From an uncultured Psychroserpens sp. (GTDB taxonomy: Bacteria; Bacteroidota; Bacteroidia; Flavobacteriales; Flavobacteriaceae): DNA of 64,000 nt. The DNA lies in NCBI GenBank assembly GCA_947488655.1, contig CANKZZ010000005.1, positions 62,001-126,000 on the forward strand, given 5' to 3'. Positions 19,453 through 28,085 of this stretch are shown here, in pieces; position 1 is the first letter of the stretch, and every line of letters begins with the position of its first letter. The position numbers were made by a program, and so were the translations under genes. The notes beneath the pieces were generated by a model, which searched no databases, was not told the origin of the DNA, and worked only from the letters and a program-made list of their open reading frames with translations.

Positions 19453-20403
19453 ATGAAAACTGTAACCACTTTTATTCTCTTTTTTTTCTTCGGAATTTTA
19501 TTCTCTAACGCACAAAACAATACGCAACAAGAAATATATATTGTTGGTGCAATGCATACTGTACCAAAAATTGTAAAACATAGTTACAAGCCTATGCTTA
19601 AAGATGCAATTAAATATAATCCTGATGCTATTTATGTTGAGAGTCCTAAAGGAAATGACTCCTTAAGTTGGGAATATCTTAAAAATGGATGGTCTAATAG
19701 TTATAAAGTATTTTATCAATTATCAGACTCTATTCAAAAAGTATTTAAGCCAGACACTCTAAAGTTTAATAATATACTTTTAAAAGAGTTTAATCAAATG
19801 ACTAATAACGATTTAAACTACTTAATTAAAACTTTTACTTACCATAGAGATAACGCTAATTACGAATTTTACACCTATATAAAAACCCATGGAATTGATG
19901 GTTCTAAACAACCAACACGTCATGAAGATGGAGACTTAACCTTTAAATTAGCGTTAGAACAAAACATTAAATTACTAACATCAATGGATGATCAACGCAC
20001 TAATGGAGAATACCATAAAGCTTGGAATCAATGCTCTAGAGAAGGACAGACGAATGGTAATAATGCCATTAATAGAAAATTGAATAAAAAAGATTATAAC
20101 TCTGCTATGTTACCTGCTATTTTTCGCAGATTAGGAAAACATGTTAATAAGCGTAAATCTTTAGAACGCCTACATAGAATGAGTTCTTTTTCTTACGTAG
20201 AAGTTGAGACACAAGGTTGTATAGATGGTAAAAATTACTGGAACCAACGCAACCAGAGAATGGCAAAAAATATTGCAACACAAGTTTTAGCCTCTGGTTT
20301 AGAAAAGAATATAGTTATTGTTGGAGCTTCTCACGTTATTGGTTTAGAAAAAGAATTAAAAGAAAATTACCCAAACCTTACAGTGGTTCTAATGAGTAAT
20401 TAA
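19453..20403 (+). CDS. Secreted TIKI/EreA-superfamily protein (DUF5694-like)
   Basis: A 316-residue protein with a cleavable signal peptide (cleavage near SNAQ, residue 21). The N-terminal IYIVGAMHTVPKIV, the following DAIYVESPKG and the C-terminal IVIVGASHVIGLEKEL place conserved His and Glu residues in the pattern seen in the TraB/TIKI, ChaN and erythromycin-esterase superfamily. The family includes metal-dependent hydrolases; DUF5694 is the closest label I can offer. The substrate is unknown. It stands alone between a candidate promoter and the terminator shared with the his operon. Confidence 0.65.
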   Translation: MKTVTTFILFFFFGILFSNAQNNTQQEIYIVGAMHTVPKIVKHSYKPMLKDAIKYNPDAIYVESPKGNDSLSWEYLKNGWSNSYKVFYQLSDSIQKVFKPDTLKFNNILLKEFNQMTNNDLNYLIKTFTYHRDNANYEFYTYIKTHGIDGSKQPTRHEDGDLTFKLALEQNIKLLTSMDDQRTNGEYHKAWNQCSREGQTNGNNAINRKLNKKDYNSAMLPAIFRRLGKHVNKRKSLERLHRMSSFSYVEVETQGCIDGKNYWNQRNQRMAKNIATQVLASGLEKNIVIVGASHVIGLEKELKENYPNLTVVLMSN

Positions 20404-20424
20404 ACTTTCTATTTAAGTCATTAG

Positions 20425-20454
20425 AAAAAAAGCCATCACAGTTGTGATGGCTTT
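20425..20454 (-). terminator. Terminator at the end of the his operon
   Basis: A 12-base stem (AAAGCCATCACA / TGTGATGGCTTT) is followed on the minus strand by a run of seven T. It lies between the convergent hisIE and TIKI-like genes; the plus-strand T tract is weaker, so it mainly serves hisIE. Confidence 0.85.
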
Positions 20455-20457
20455 CCG

Positions 20458-21054
20458 TTATTTTTCTCTCGCCTTTAAAACATTAACAACATCATTTAAT
20501 TTAAAACCTTTGGCTTGTAATAATATCATGTAATGAAAAAGCAAATCGGCACTTTCATCTAAAAATAATTTATCATCATTGTCTTTAGCTTCGATGACAA
20601 CTTCTACAGCCTCCTCTCCTACTTTTTGAGCAATTTTATTAATACCTTTTGCAAATAATGAAGCCACGTAAGAGGTGTCTTCTGTAGCATTGTTTTTTCT
20701 ATTTTCTATAACCGTTTCTAATTCTGAAAGAAATCCAAAACTTTGTATGTTATCTTCATTCCAACACGTATCAGAACCTTTATGACAAGTTGGACCATTT
20801 GGGTTTACTTTAATTAAAAGAGTATCGCTATCGCAATCTAATTTTATACTAACAAGATTGAGCACGTTACCACTTTCTTCTCCTTTGGTCCATAAGCGTT
20901 GCTTAGATCTACTAAAAAACGTCACTAAGTTGGTATCTATGGATTTTTTTAGAGACTCATCATTCATATACCCTAACATTAAAACCTTATTTGTTAAAGC
21001 ATCTTGAACTATTGCTGGCACTAATCCGTTATTTTTTGCGTAATCTATATTCAT
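20458..21054 (-). CDS. hisIE: Bifunctional phosphoribosyl-AMP cyclohydrolase / phosphoribosyl-ATP diphosphatase
   Basis: A 198-residue fusion and the last gene of the his operon. Residues 1-105 are HisI, with the metal motif DCDSDTLLI and the Cys residues of GPTCHKGSDTCW. Residues 110-198 are HisE (VASLFAKG, then KVGEEAVEVVIEAK and DLLFHYMILL). Together they catalyse steps 2 and 3 of histidine synthesis. The fusion is the usual arrangement in Bacteroidota. It is separated from hisF by 93 bases that carry a TCGACTGCGCTCGA-type repeat, and it is followed by the operon terminator. Confidence 0.98.
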   Translation of the reverse strand: MNIDYAKNNGLVPAIVQDALTNKVLMLGYMNDESLKKSIDTNLVTFFSRSKQRLWTKGEESGNVLNLVSIKLDCDSDTLLIKVNPNGPTCHKGSDTCWNEDNIQSFGFLSELETVIENRKNNATEDTSYVASLFAKGINKIAQKVGEEAVEVVIEAKDNDDKLFLDESADLLFHYMILLQAKGFKLNDVVNVLKAREK

Positions 21055-21070
21055 ATTTTTGTATTGTCTG

Positions 21071-21133
21071 GTCGACCGCAGTCGATTCTATTTTATTTTA
21101 CTCCTCAAATATCACCTCTCGACTGCGCTCGAG
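21071..21133. repeat. Intergenic repeat A (TCGACTGCGCTCGA family), hisF-hisIE gap
   Basis: Arms TCGACCGCAGTCGA (21072-21085) and TCGACTGCGCTCGA (21119-21132) are inverted copies with one mismatch, 33 bases apart. The right end also folds alone: CTCGA-CTGCGC-TCGAG (21118-21133). It is related to the element at 22648-22690. Confidence 0.75.
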
Positions 21134-21147
21134 GAAATCGATTTTGA

Positions 21148-21903
21148 TTATATTCTAACTGTAATATTATTTTCTCTCAATTCTCGCTTTAAATCTAAAA
21201 TAGCAATCTCGCCAAAATGAAATACACTAGCTGCTAAAGCAGCATCTGCTTTACCATCTTTAAATGTATTTACAAAGTGTTGCACGTTCCCTGCACCTCC
21301 AGAAGCTATGATTGGAATATTGACTGTTTTTGACAATTTTGCTAAAGCATCATTTGCAAAACCAGCTTTGGTTCCGTCGTTATTCATTGATGTAAACAAA
21401 ATTTCTCCAGCGCCTCTTTGCTCTACTTCTTTTGCCCAATTAAATAAATTAAGTGTAGTTGGTATCGTTCCTCCTGCTAAATGAACAATCCATTCCTCAT
21501 CTATTTGTTTGGCATCTATGGCAACAACCACACACTGACTTCCAAATTTTTTAGACAATTCGTTAACTAATTCTGGACGCTTTACTGCACTTGAGTTGAT
21601 AGAAATTTTGTCTGCTCCGCATTTTAATAAATCGTCAACATCTTTTATAGATGAAATTCCACCACCAACCGTAAACGGAATATTAACGTGCTCTGCTACT
21701 TTTAAAACCATATCATGCATGGTTTTACGACCTTCTAATGTTGCCGAAATATCTAAAAACACGAGTTCGTCTGCTCCCAATTTTGCATATTGCTTAGCAA
21801 GTTCTACAGGATCTCCTGCGTCTCGCAAGTCAACAAAATTAACACCTTTAACGGTTCGTCCGTTTTTGATGTCTAAACATGGTATGATTCTTTTAGTTAA
21901 CAT
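21148..21903 (-). CDS. hisF: Imidazole glycerol phosphate synthase, cyclase subunit
   Basis: A 251-residue TIM barrel. The catalytic Asp11 is in [15 protein letters not shown] and the second catalytic Asp is in [10 protein letters not shown]; the phosphate loops are FTVGGGISS and IIASGGAGN. HisF uses ammonia channelled from the glutaminase HisH to close the imidazole ring, yielding imidazole glycerol phosphate and AICAR. It follows hisA with only three bases between, so the two paralogous barrels are tightly coupled. The partner hisH lies one gene further upstream. Confidence 0.98.
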   Translation of the reverse strand: MLTKRIIPCLDIKNGRTVKGVNFVDLRDAGDPVELAKQYAKLGADELVFLDISATLEGRKTMHDMVLKVAEHVNIPFTVGGGISSIKDVDDLLKCGADKISINSSAVKRPELVNELSKKFGSQCVVVAIDAKQIDEEWIVHLAGGTIPTTLNLFNWAKEVEQRGAGEILFTSMNNDGTKAGFANDALAKLSKTVNIPIIASGGAGNVQHFVNTFKDGKADAALAASVFHFGEIAILDLKRELRENNITVRI

Positions 21904-21906
21904 AAT

Positions 21907-22623
21907 TTAAAGTCTAGTTTCTAAATCACTTAGTTTAATATGACCTTCATAAATGGCTTTTCCAATAATTGCACCTTCACAACCTAAATCTTCGAGTTTA
22001 TTTAAGTCATCTATTGATGTAACACCTCCAGACGCAATTAATTTTATGTCTTTAGATTCATTTAAAATACGTTTATACAAATTAAACGATGGTCCTTCTA
22101 GCATACCATCTTTAGCAATATCTGTACAGATAACATACTTTACACCTTTATTTTCATAAGTATTTATAAAAGGTATTACCTCTAAATTACTTTCTTCCTG
22201 CCAACCACTAACTGCTATCTTTTCGTTATTACAATCTGCACCTAATATAATTTTAGTACCTCCATATTTGTTAATCCAACTCTCAAAAAGGTTAGCATCT
22301 TTTACAGCTATACTTCCTCCTGTAATTTGCTTTGCTCCAGAATTAAATGCAATATGTAAGTCTTCATCAGATTTTAATCCGCCTCCAAAATCAATTTTTA
22401 AACTTGTTTTAGAGGTGATTTGTTCTAAAACCTTATAATTAACAATATGCTTGGCTTTAGCACCATCCAAATCTACAACATGCAAATATTGTATGCCTGC
22501 TCCTTCAAATGCTTTAGCGACTTCTACAGGATTCTCGTTATAAACTTTTTTGGTACTATAATCTCCTTTTGTAAGTCTTACGCATTTTCCGTCGATGATA
22601 TCTATTGCTGGTATTATTCTCAT
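21907..22623 (-). CDS. hisA: HisA: phosphoribosylformimino-AICAR-phosphate isomerase
   Basis: A 238-residue TIM barrel paralogous to HisF. The catalytic Asp8 is in [15 protein letters not shown] and the second Asp is in [13 protein letters not shown]; the phosphate loops are KIDFGGGL and LIASGGV. It isomerises ProFAR to PRFAR, the substrate of HisF-HisH. It is separated from hisH by 90 bases holding intergenic repeat B. Confidence 0.98.
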   Translation of the reverse strand: MRIIPAIDIIDGKCVRLTKGDYSTKKVYNENPVEVAKAFEGAGIQYLHVVDLDGAKAKHIVNYKVLEQITSKTSLKIDFGGGLKSDEDLHIAFNSGAKQITGGSIAVKDANLFESWINKYGGTKIILGADCNNEKIAVSGWQEESNLEVIPFINTYENKGVKYVICTDIAKDGMLEGPSFNLYKRILNESKDIKLIASGGVTSIDDLNKLEDLGCEGAIIGKAIYEGHIKLSDLETRL

Positions 22624-22647
22624 ATTTTAATCTATTTGTTTGCTCAA

Positions 22648-22690
22648 TTGCAGTCGAGACCTTTCTAATTTTACTCGATTTTGCTCGAGG
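22648..22690. repeat. Intergenic repeat B (TCGACTGCGCTCGA family), hisH-hisA gap
   Basis: A shortened relative of repeat A: GCAGTCGAGA on the left and CTCGA-TTTTGC-TCGAG (22674-22689) on the right. The right hairpin keeps the stem and six-base loop of repeat A but changes three loop bases. Confidence 0.65.
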
Positions 22691-22713
22691 TGATAGCTAA
22701 TACTATCTTATAT

Positions 22714-23301
22714 CTAACTTTTAATATTTATAAAATTCTTCAAAACCTGTTCTCCAGCTAAACTGCTCTTTTCTGGATGAAACTGGACACCATAAAAATT
22801 ATCTTTTTGAAGTGCAGATGCATAGTCTAATTGATAATGTGTAGACGAAATTGCCTCCTGGCACATTTCCGCATAAAAACTATGAACAAGGTACATGAAT
22901 TCTCCTTCCTTTATGTTTGCAAATAGCTTTGATTTTAACTCATTTATAGTGTTCCAACCCATTTGAGGTACTTTTACTACGCTTGAAAACCGTTTTACAT
23001 CTACATTAAAAATCCCTAAGCCTTTGGTATTGCCTTCTTCACTAGAATTACACATTAATTGCATCCCTAAACAAATCCCTAAAACAGGTTGTTTTAACGT
23101 AGGAATAAGTTTATCTAATCCACTTTTTTTAAGCATTTTCATTGCAGAACTGGCTTCTCCAACACCTGGAAAAATAACGCGATCTGCAGATGTAATAATC
23201 TCAGGATTACTTGATAAAATGGCATCTATACCTAATCTTTTAAAAGCAAACTGAATACTTTTGATGTTTCCTGCTCCATAATCGATAATTACTAGTTTCA
23301 T
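22714..23301 (-). CDS. hisH: Imidazole glycerol phosphate synthase, glutaminase subunit
   Basis: A 195-residue class I glutamine amidotransferase. The nucleophile Cys77 is in LGICLGMQLM, and the His-x-Glu of the triad is in GVQFHPEKSS. The N-terminal IDYGAGNIKSI and FPGVGEASSA (oxyanion strand) are typical of HisH. It hydrolyses glutamine and passes ammonia to HisF. Repeats flank the gene on both sides: B downstream and C upstream. Confidence 0.98.
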   Translation of the reverse strand: MKLVIIDYGAGNIKSIQFAFKRLGIDAILSSNPEIITSADRVIFPGVGEASSAMKMLKKSGLDKLIPTLKQPVLGICLGMQLMCNSSEEGNTKGLGIFNVDVKRFSSVVKVPQMGWNTINELKSKLFANIKEGEFMYLVHSFYAEMCQEAISSTHYQLDYASALQKDNFYGVQFHPEKSSLAGEQVLKNFINIKS

Positions 23302-23317
23302 TAAAGTTTTTTTTAGA

Positions 23318-23396
23318 TTTTGTCATTCAGAGCAAAGCGAAGAATCCCATCTTGTAATATAGATTCTTCAATCGTACCTCCTTCTGAATGACAAAA
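23318..23396. repeat. Intergenic repeat C (nested palindrome), hisB-hisH gap
   Basis: The ends are a perfect 14-base inverted repeat (TTTTGTCATTCAGA at 23318-23331 and TCTGAATGACAAAA at 23383-23396). Nested inside is a perfect 8-base pair of arms (GAAGAATC at 23339-23346 and GATTCTTC at 23362-23369). The GTCATTC..AG..AAGCGAAGAATC type sequence resembles a family seen dispersed in many bacterial genomes (recalled, not searched). Confidence 0.8.
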
Positions 23397-23398
23397 AA

Positions 23399-24532
23399 TT
23401 ATAGCATTCCTTTTGTTGATGGTAAAATCATTTTCTCAACATCCTGTTTTACTGCCATTTTAATAGCCTTAGCAAAAGCTTTAAATATGGCTTCTATTTT
23501 GTGATGTTCATTGGTACCTTCTGCCTTAATATTTAAGTTACATTTTGCACCATCAGTGAAGGATTTAAAAAAATGATAAAACATTTCGGTTGGCATTTTA
23601 CCTATCATTTCTCTTTTAAAGTCTGCTTCCCAAACGAGCCAGTTTCTTCCTCCAAAATCAATTGCTGCTTGTGCAAAACAATCATCCATTGGTAAAGAGA
23701 ATCCATAGCGCTCTATCCCTAATTTATTACCTAAAGTGGTTGCAAACAATTCTCCAAGAGCAATAGCAGTATCTTCTATAGTGTGGTGCTCATCTACTTC
23801 TAAATCACCATTTACTTTTAGGTCTAAATCTAGTTGCCCATGACGCGCAATTTGATCTAACATATGATCAAAAAAGGCAATACCTGTATCAATGTTACTT
23901 TTACCAGTACCATCGAGATTTAAATCTATTTTAATTTTTGTTTCGTTTGTATTTCTTTCTATGCTCCCTGTTCTTGCATCTGTTTTTAGAAATTTATAAA
24001 TGGCTTCCCAATCATTACTTTCTAAAGCAATAAATTCATCTAAAGCTTCACGTTTTACTGTGATTTCATCGGTTCCTAAATTGGTATTATCGTTTATAAA
24101 AATTCCTTTTGAGCCTAGGTTTTTAGCCAATTCTATATCTGTTAACCGATCTCCAATTACGAAAGAATTTTCCAAATCATATTCCGAAGAAAAATATTTA
24201 GTCAATAATCCTGTATTTGGTTTTCTAGTTGGCGCATTGTCTTTTGCAAAGGTTCTATCTATAAATTGCTCCTCAAAAACGACACCTTCTGCTTCAAACG
24301 TTTTTAGAACAAAAGTATGTACTGGCCAAAATGTATCTTCAGGATAAACAGCAGTACCCAAGCCATCCTGGTTGGTTATCATTACGATTTCAAAATCTAA
24401 TTCTTTCGCAATTTTGCTTAAATATGTGAAAACTTTAGGATAGAAATCTAATTTTTCAAACGAGTCAATTTGCTCATCTGCTGGTTCTTTAATGATGGTT
24501 CCGTCTCTATCTATAAATAGTACTCTTTTCAT
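23399..24532 (-). CDS. hisB: Bifunctional histidinol-phosphatase / imidazoleglycerol-phosphate dehydratase
   Basis: A 377-residue fusion. Residues 1-165 are a HAD phosphatase with the Asp8-x-Asp10-x-Thr12 motif (FIDRDGTI), NQDGLGT and the later [12 protein letters not shown]. Residues 180-377 are the IGPD dehydratase with the metal-binding [23 protein letters not shown] and [11 protein letters not shown]. The enzyme catalyses steps 6 and 8 of the pathway. This fused form is known from Enterobacteria and Bacteroidota. Repeats C and D lie in the gaps on either side. The gene contains one TTCCGAAGAA motif (24182-24191). Confidence 0.98.
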   Translation of the reverse strand: MKRVLFIDRDGTIIKEPADEQIDSFEKLDFYPKVFTYLSKIAKELDFEIVMITNQDGLGTAVYPEDTFWPVHTFVLKTFEAEGVVFEEQFIDRTFAKDNAPTRKPNTGLLTKYFSSEYDLENSFVIGDRLTDIELAKNLGSKGIFINDNTNLGTDEITVKREALDEFIALESNDWEAIYKFLKTDARTGSIERNTNETKIKIDLNLDGTGKSNIDTGIAFFDHMLDQIARHGQLDLDLKVNGDLEVDEHHTIEDTAIALGELFATTLGNKLGIERYGFSLPMDDCFAQAAIDFGGRNWLVWEADFKREMIGKMPTEMFYHFFKSFTDGAKCNLNIKAEGTNEHHKIEAIFKAFAKAIKMAVKQDVEKMILPSTKGML

Positions 24533-24549
24533 GCTTGTTTTAGTTTATT

Positions 24550-24610
24550 GTCATGCTGAATTTATTTCAGCATCTCATTCTGTATGACTCTGAAACGTGT
24601 TCAAAATAAC
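24550..24610. repeat. Intergenic repeat D (tandem hairpin family), hisC-hisB gap
   Basis: A perfect hairpin ATGCTGAA-TTTAT-TTCAGCAT (24553-24573) is followed by CTCATT and a degraded right half ending CAAAATAAC. It is a sister copy of repeat E, with compensatory changes in two stem pairs. Confidence 0.75.
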
Positions 24611-24618
24611 GTAGTCTT

Positions 24619-25665
24619 TTATAATGCTTTTAAAGCTGCAATTAGTTTAATATTTTCCATTTGTGAACCCACTGTAAATCTCAAACAATTATTACAAAGT
24701 GGTTGGTTTGTTCTATTTCTTACCACAATGCCTTTGTTAATCAATTCTGAATATCGTTTAGATGCGTCATCAACTTTAGCTAAAATAAAATTAGCATCTG
24801 ACGGATAAACAATCTCAACAACATCAATTTTATTTAATTCTGAAATGAGCCAATCACGTTGTTCCAAAATTCTATTTATTTCTTCGGAAACATCCTGCGG
24901 ATTAGTCAATCGCTTCAAAGCTTTTAGTTGCGTTAACTCATTAATATTATATGGTGGTTTAATACGGTTTAGTATTGATATTATTTCTGCGGAAGCATAA
25001 CAAACTCCTAAACGAATTCCTGCCATACCATAAGCTTTTGACAAAGTTTGAGTGACTATTAAGTTTGGAAACTCATCTAATCTAGAAAGCCAAGACGCTT
25101 CTTCTGAGAAATCTATATAGGCTTCGTCAATAATTACTAATCCGTTAAAATTTGTAACTAAATTCTCAATAGTCTTAGCCTCAAAACTGTTGGCTGTTGG
25201 ATTATTTGGCGAGCATAAAAACAACATTTTGGTATTTTTATTTGCTACACTTAGAATGCTATCCACATTGGGTTGAAAATTATGTTCTAAAGCTATTTCA
25301 ATATTCTCTATCGCATTTATATTTGCTAAAACACCATACATACCATAAGTTGGTGGTAAGGTGATTATGTTATCTTGATTTGGTTCGCAAAATGCTCTAA
25401 AGATTAAATCTAAAACTTCATCGCTACCATTACCAAGTAAAATATTTTGAGTAGGAATACCTTTTAGTTTTGATAGCTGCGTTTTTACTTTGTTCTGTTG
25501 CGGATCTGGATAACGATTTACTCCATTTTGAAACGGGTTTTCATTGGCATCTAAAAACACCATATCGCTTGAAACCTCTTTATATTCATCTCTGGCTGAT
25601 GAGTATGGTTTTAGGGTTTTAATGTTCTCACGAATGAGATTGTTTATGTTGAATTTTGTTTTCAT
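24619..25665 (-). CDS. hisC: Histidinol-phosphate aminotransferase
   Basis: A 348-residue PLP enzyme of aminotransferase class I/II. The ATG at 25665 (MKTKFNINNLIREN) is preferred over a GTG nine bases upstream. Conserved points are LGNGSDEVLDLIFRAF, LCSPNNPTAN, IIDEAYIDF and the PLP-lysine motif TQTLSKAYGMAGIRLG; it ends with LRFTVGS. It converts imidazole-acetol phosphate and glutamate to histidinol phosphate. It contains one TTCTTCGGAA motif (24880-24889) and is flanked by the two sister repeats D and E. Confidence 0.98.
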   Translation of the reverse strand: MKTKFNINNLIRENIKTLKPYSSARDEYKEVSSDMVFLDANENPFQNGVNRYPDPQQNKVKTQLSKLKGIPTQNILLGNGSDEVLDLIFRAFCEPNQDNIITLPPTYGMYGVLANINAIENIEIALEHNFQPNVDSILSVANKNTKMLFLCSPNNPTANSFEAKTIENLVTNFNGLVIIDEAYIDFSEEASWLSRLDEFPNLIVTQTLSKAYGMAGIRLGVCYASAEIISILNRIKPPYNINELTQLKALKRLTNPQDVSEEINRILEQRDWLISELNKIDVVEIVYPSDANFILAKVDDASKRYSELINKGIVVRNRTNQPLCNNCLRFTVGSQMENIKLIAALKAL

Positions 25666-25669
25666 TGTC

Positions 25670-25739
25670 GTCACACTGAATTTATTTCAGTGTCTCATTA
25701 GGTTATTCGTGTGTGATGCTAAAACAAGTTCAGCATGAC
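25670..25739. repeat. Intergenic repeat E (tandem hairpin family), hisD-hisC gap
   Basis: The left hairpin is ACACTGAA-TTTAT-TTCAGTGT (25673-25693), followed by CTCATT, a spacer, and a right hairpin ATGCT...AGCAT (25716-25736). The outer ends GTCACACTGAA and TTCAGCATGAC are inverted copies matching at 9 of 11 bases. It fills nearly the whole gap between hisD and hisC. Confidence 0.8.
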
Positions 25740-25743
25740 ATTT

Positions 25744-27027
25744 CTATTTCAAATCGTTCAGCCTCAAAGTCACAGCATTTTTATGTGCTTGTAAACCTTC
25801 AGCGTCTGCCATAAGCTCAATAGTATTACCAATATCTAAAATACCCTCTTTTGTTATTTTCTGAAATGTGATGCTTTTAGTGAAACTATCTAAATTAACT
25901 CCAGAATATGCTTTACTAAACCCATTAGTTGGCAACGTATGATTGGTTCCAGACGCATAATCTCCAGCGCTTTCTGGTGTATAATTACCAATAAACACAG
26001 ATCCTGCATTCGCAATATTGTCAACGTAGTAATCTTCGTTACTAGTGCAAATTATAAAATGCTCTGGTGCATATTCATTGATCATATCTAACGCTATTTC
26101 ATCGTTTTCAACATAAATCAATTTAGAATTATTAATAGCTTTTTGAGCCATTTCCATTCTTGGCAATAGTTTTATTTGCTGTTCAATTTCCGCAGAAACA
26201 TTATCAATTAATTGTTTTGATGTAGACACAAGAATTACTTGGCTATCTGCACCATGTTCTGCCTGACTTAACAAATCTGAAGCCACATAACTTGCATTTG
26301 CTGTATCATCTGCAACAACTAAAAGCTCACTAGGTCCTGCAGGCATATCTATAGCAACTCCATATTTTGTTGCTAATTGCTTTGCTACGGTTACATACTG
26401 ATTTCCTGGACCGAAAATTTTATAAACCTGCGGAATTGATTCTGTACCAAAAGTTAATCCTGCAATTGCCTGGATACCTCCAACTTTTATGATTTTTGTG
26501 ACACCACACAATTGTGCTGTGTACAGAATTTCGTTGGCAATGTTACCTTCTTTATTTGGTGGAGAGCATAATACAATTTCTTTACATCCTGCAATATTTG
26601 CTGGTACTGTTAGCATTAATACTGTTGAAAACAATGGTGCTGTTCCTCCAGGAATGTATAATCCTACTTTTTGAATAGGACGTTTTTCTTGCCAGCATTC
26701 AATGCCTTTTGAGGTTTGAACAGACACACGTTTAGTTTTTTGAGCAGCGTGAAATGTTTCTATATTTTTCTTTGCAGTTTTAATGGCTTGTTTTAACTCT
26801 AAAGACACTAAGCTTGATGCTTTTTCAATTTCTGCCGAAGACACAATCATAGATTCTAATTGAGCGCCATCAAACATCTCTGTGTATTTTGAAACTGCTT
26901 TATCGCCTTGACGTTGAATATCATTAAAGATTTCGGTTACCGTGTTTTCAATATTTTCAACGGTTTGGGTTGGTCTTTTGAGAAGTTCTAACCAATCTTT
27001 TTGGTTTGGATTTATTATCGTTTTCAT
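25744..27027 (-). CDS. hisD: Histidinol dehydrogenase
   Basis: A 427-residue zinc enzyme of normal length. Conserved segments are GLYIPGGTAPLFSTVLM, FGPGNQYVTVAKQLA, MPAGPSELLVVAD and LLSQAEHGADSQ (with the Gln and His that bind zinc). They continue with the C-terminal PEHFIICTS and YASGTNHTLPT. It oxidises histidinol to histidine in two NAD-dependent steps. Its start overlaps the hisG stop by one base; repeat E lies downstream. Confidence 0.98.
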   Translation of the reverse strand: MKTIINPNQKDWLELLKRPTQTVENIENTVTEIFNDIQRQGDKAVSKYTEMFDGAQLESMIVSSAEIEKASSLVSLELKQAIKTAKKNIETFHAAQKTKRVSVQTSKGIECWQEKRPIQKVGLYIPGGTAPLFSTVLMLTVPANIAGCKEIVLCSPPNKEGNIANEILYTAQLCGVTKIIKVGGIQAIAGLTFGTESIPQVYKIFGPGNQYVTVAKQLATKYGVAIDMPAGPSELLVVADDTANASYVASDLLSQAEHGADSQVILVSTSKQLIDNVSAEIEQQIKLLPRMEMAQKAINNSKLIYVENDEIALDMINEYAPEHFIICTSNEDYYVDNIANAGSVFIGNYTPESAGDYASGTNHTLPTNGFSKAYSGVNLDSFTKSITFQKITKEGILDIGNTIELMADAEGLQAHKNAVTLRLNDLK

Positions 27028-27884
27028 TATAATACCATGTTTTCAATTGGACAAACTAATATACCTTCGGCTCCATTTTGTTTAAGTTCATCAATAACTT
27101 CCCAAAAATCATTTTTATTAATTACCGAGTGTAAAGAACTCCAGCCTTCTTTAGCCAATGGTAAAATCGTTGGACTATTCATTCCTGGTAATATACTTAC
27201 AATAGTTTCTAATTTATCATTTGGAGCATTTAGCAATACGTATTTGCTTTGTCTACCTCGAAGTACAGATTGTAATCTAAATTGTATCTTATTTAAGATT
27301 TGTTGATTTTCCGAAGAAATTAAAGGAGATACTGCTAATACAGCTTCCGATTTTAATAGTACTTCAACCTCTTTTAATCCGTTTTTAAAAAGTGTGCTTC
27401 CGCTTGAAACAATATCAACAATAGCATCTGCCAACCCGATATTTGGTGCAATTTCTACAGAGCCATTAATGATGTGCAAATTAGCATTGACCTTATTTTT
27501 CTCCAAGAATTGATTAACTGTATTTGGATACGAGGTTGCAATACGCTTACCTTCTAAATCTTTAATACTGTTATATTTTACCGATTTAGGTACTGCTATA
27601 GAGACTTTACAAGATGAAAAACCTAGCTTTTCAATAACTGAAATACCATCGCCTTTTTCTACTAAAACATTTTCTCCAATGATAGCTGCATCTACCACTC
27701 CATCCTTTAAGTATTGAGGAATGTCACCATTTCTAAGGTAGAAAACTTCTAGTGGGAAATTGTTTGCTGACGCTTTAAGTTGGTCTTTACCATTGTCTAT
27801 AGAAATCCCAATATCTTTTAGAATCCTCATAGAGTCTTCATTAAGTCGTCCTGATTTTTGTACTGCAATTTTTAATTTTTTCAT
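27027..27884 (-). CDS. hisG: ATP phosphoribosyltransferase, long form
   Basis: A 285-residue enzyme from the ATG at 27884 (MKKLKIAVQKSGRL); a longer in-frame reading to 27974 would run through the attenuator terminator and is rejected. Residues 1-210 are the catalytic periplasmic-binding-like fold (AVQKSGRLNEDSM, ATSYPNTVNQFL, DAIVDIVSSGSTL). Residues 215-285 are the HisG C-terminal regulatory domain, which binds histidine for feedback inhibition. This first enzyme is thus controlled both by attenuation of its mRNA and by allostery. It contains one TTCCGAAGAA motif (27309-27318). Confidence 0.96.
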   Translation of the reverse strand: MKKLKIAVQKSGRLNEDSMRILKDIGISIDNGKDQLKASANNFPLEVFYLRNGDIPQYLKDGVVDAAIIGENVLVEKGDGISVIEKLGFSSCKVSIAVPKSVKYNSIKDLEGKRIATSYPNTVNQFLEKNKVNANLHIINGSVEIAPNIGLADAIVDIVSSGSTLFKNGLKEVEVLLKSEAVLAVSPLISSENQQILNKIQFRLQSVLRGRQSKYVLLNAPNDKLETIVSILPGMNSPTILPLAKEGWSSLHSVINKNDFWEVIDELKQNGAEGILVCPIENMVL

Positions 27885-27952
27885 AGTTTTTCTCGAGAAA
27901 GCGAGTGTCTTTTGTTTTATGCTTGATACAAAGAATGACCTTTTTGAAAACA

Positions 27953-27984
27953 AAAAACCCATCTGAAATATCAAACGGGTTTTT
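27953..27984 (-). terminator. his operon attenuator (leader terminator)
   Basis: On the minus strand AAAACCCGTTTGA and TCAGATGGGTTTT form a 13-pair stem with a TATT loop, followed by T residues. Two pairs are G-U or U-G wobbles that exist only in minus-strand RNA; the plus strand has mismatches there. It lies 31 bases after the leader stop and 68 bases before the hisG ATG. Confidence 0.85.
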
Positions 27985-28015
27985 AAAATATATTTTGAAT
28001 TTATTCAATACACTT

Positions 28016-28069
28016 TCACCTCGCTTGAGCGATAAAATGAAAATGATGATGTAAAGAAATAAAATTCAT
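28016..28069 (-). CDS. hisL: his operon leader peptide (17 residues, HHHFH)
   Basis: An ORF too short for routine prediction: MNFISLHHHFHFIAQAR and stop. Four of 17 codons are histidine, three of them consecutive. It lies between a candidate promoter and a minus-strand terminator in front of hisG, which is the layout of a classical histidine attenuator. By that model a ribosome stalled on the CAT run for lack of charged tRNA-His would favour read-through. The end of the peptide-coding region contains the hairpin TCGC-TCAA-GCGA. The arrangement is seen in the sequence; the regulatory behaviour is inferred from enterobacterial his leaders. Confidence 0.85.
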   Translation of the reverse strand: MNFISLHHHFHFIAQAR

Positions 28070-28085
28070 GTTTTTTTTGTCTTAA

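Noticed and set aside
27885-27974. 30-codon N-terminal extension of hisG
   Set aside because: It would cross the attenuator terminator region, and the family starts at MKKLKIAVQ; the ATG at 27884 fits.
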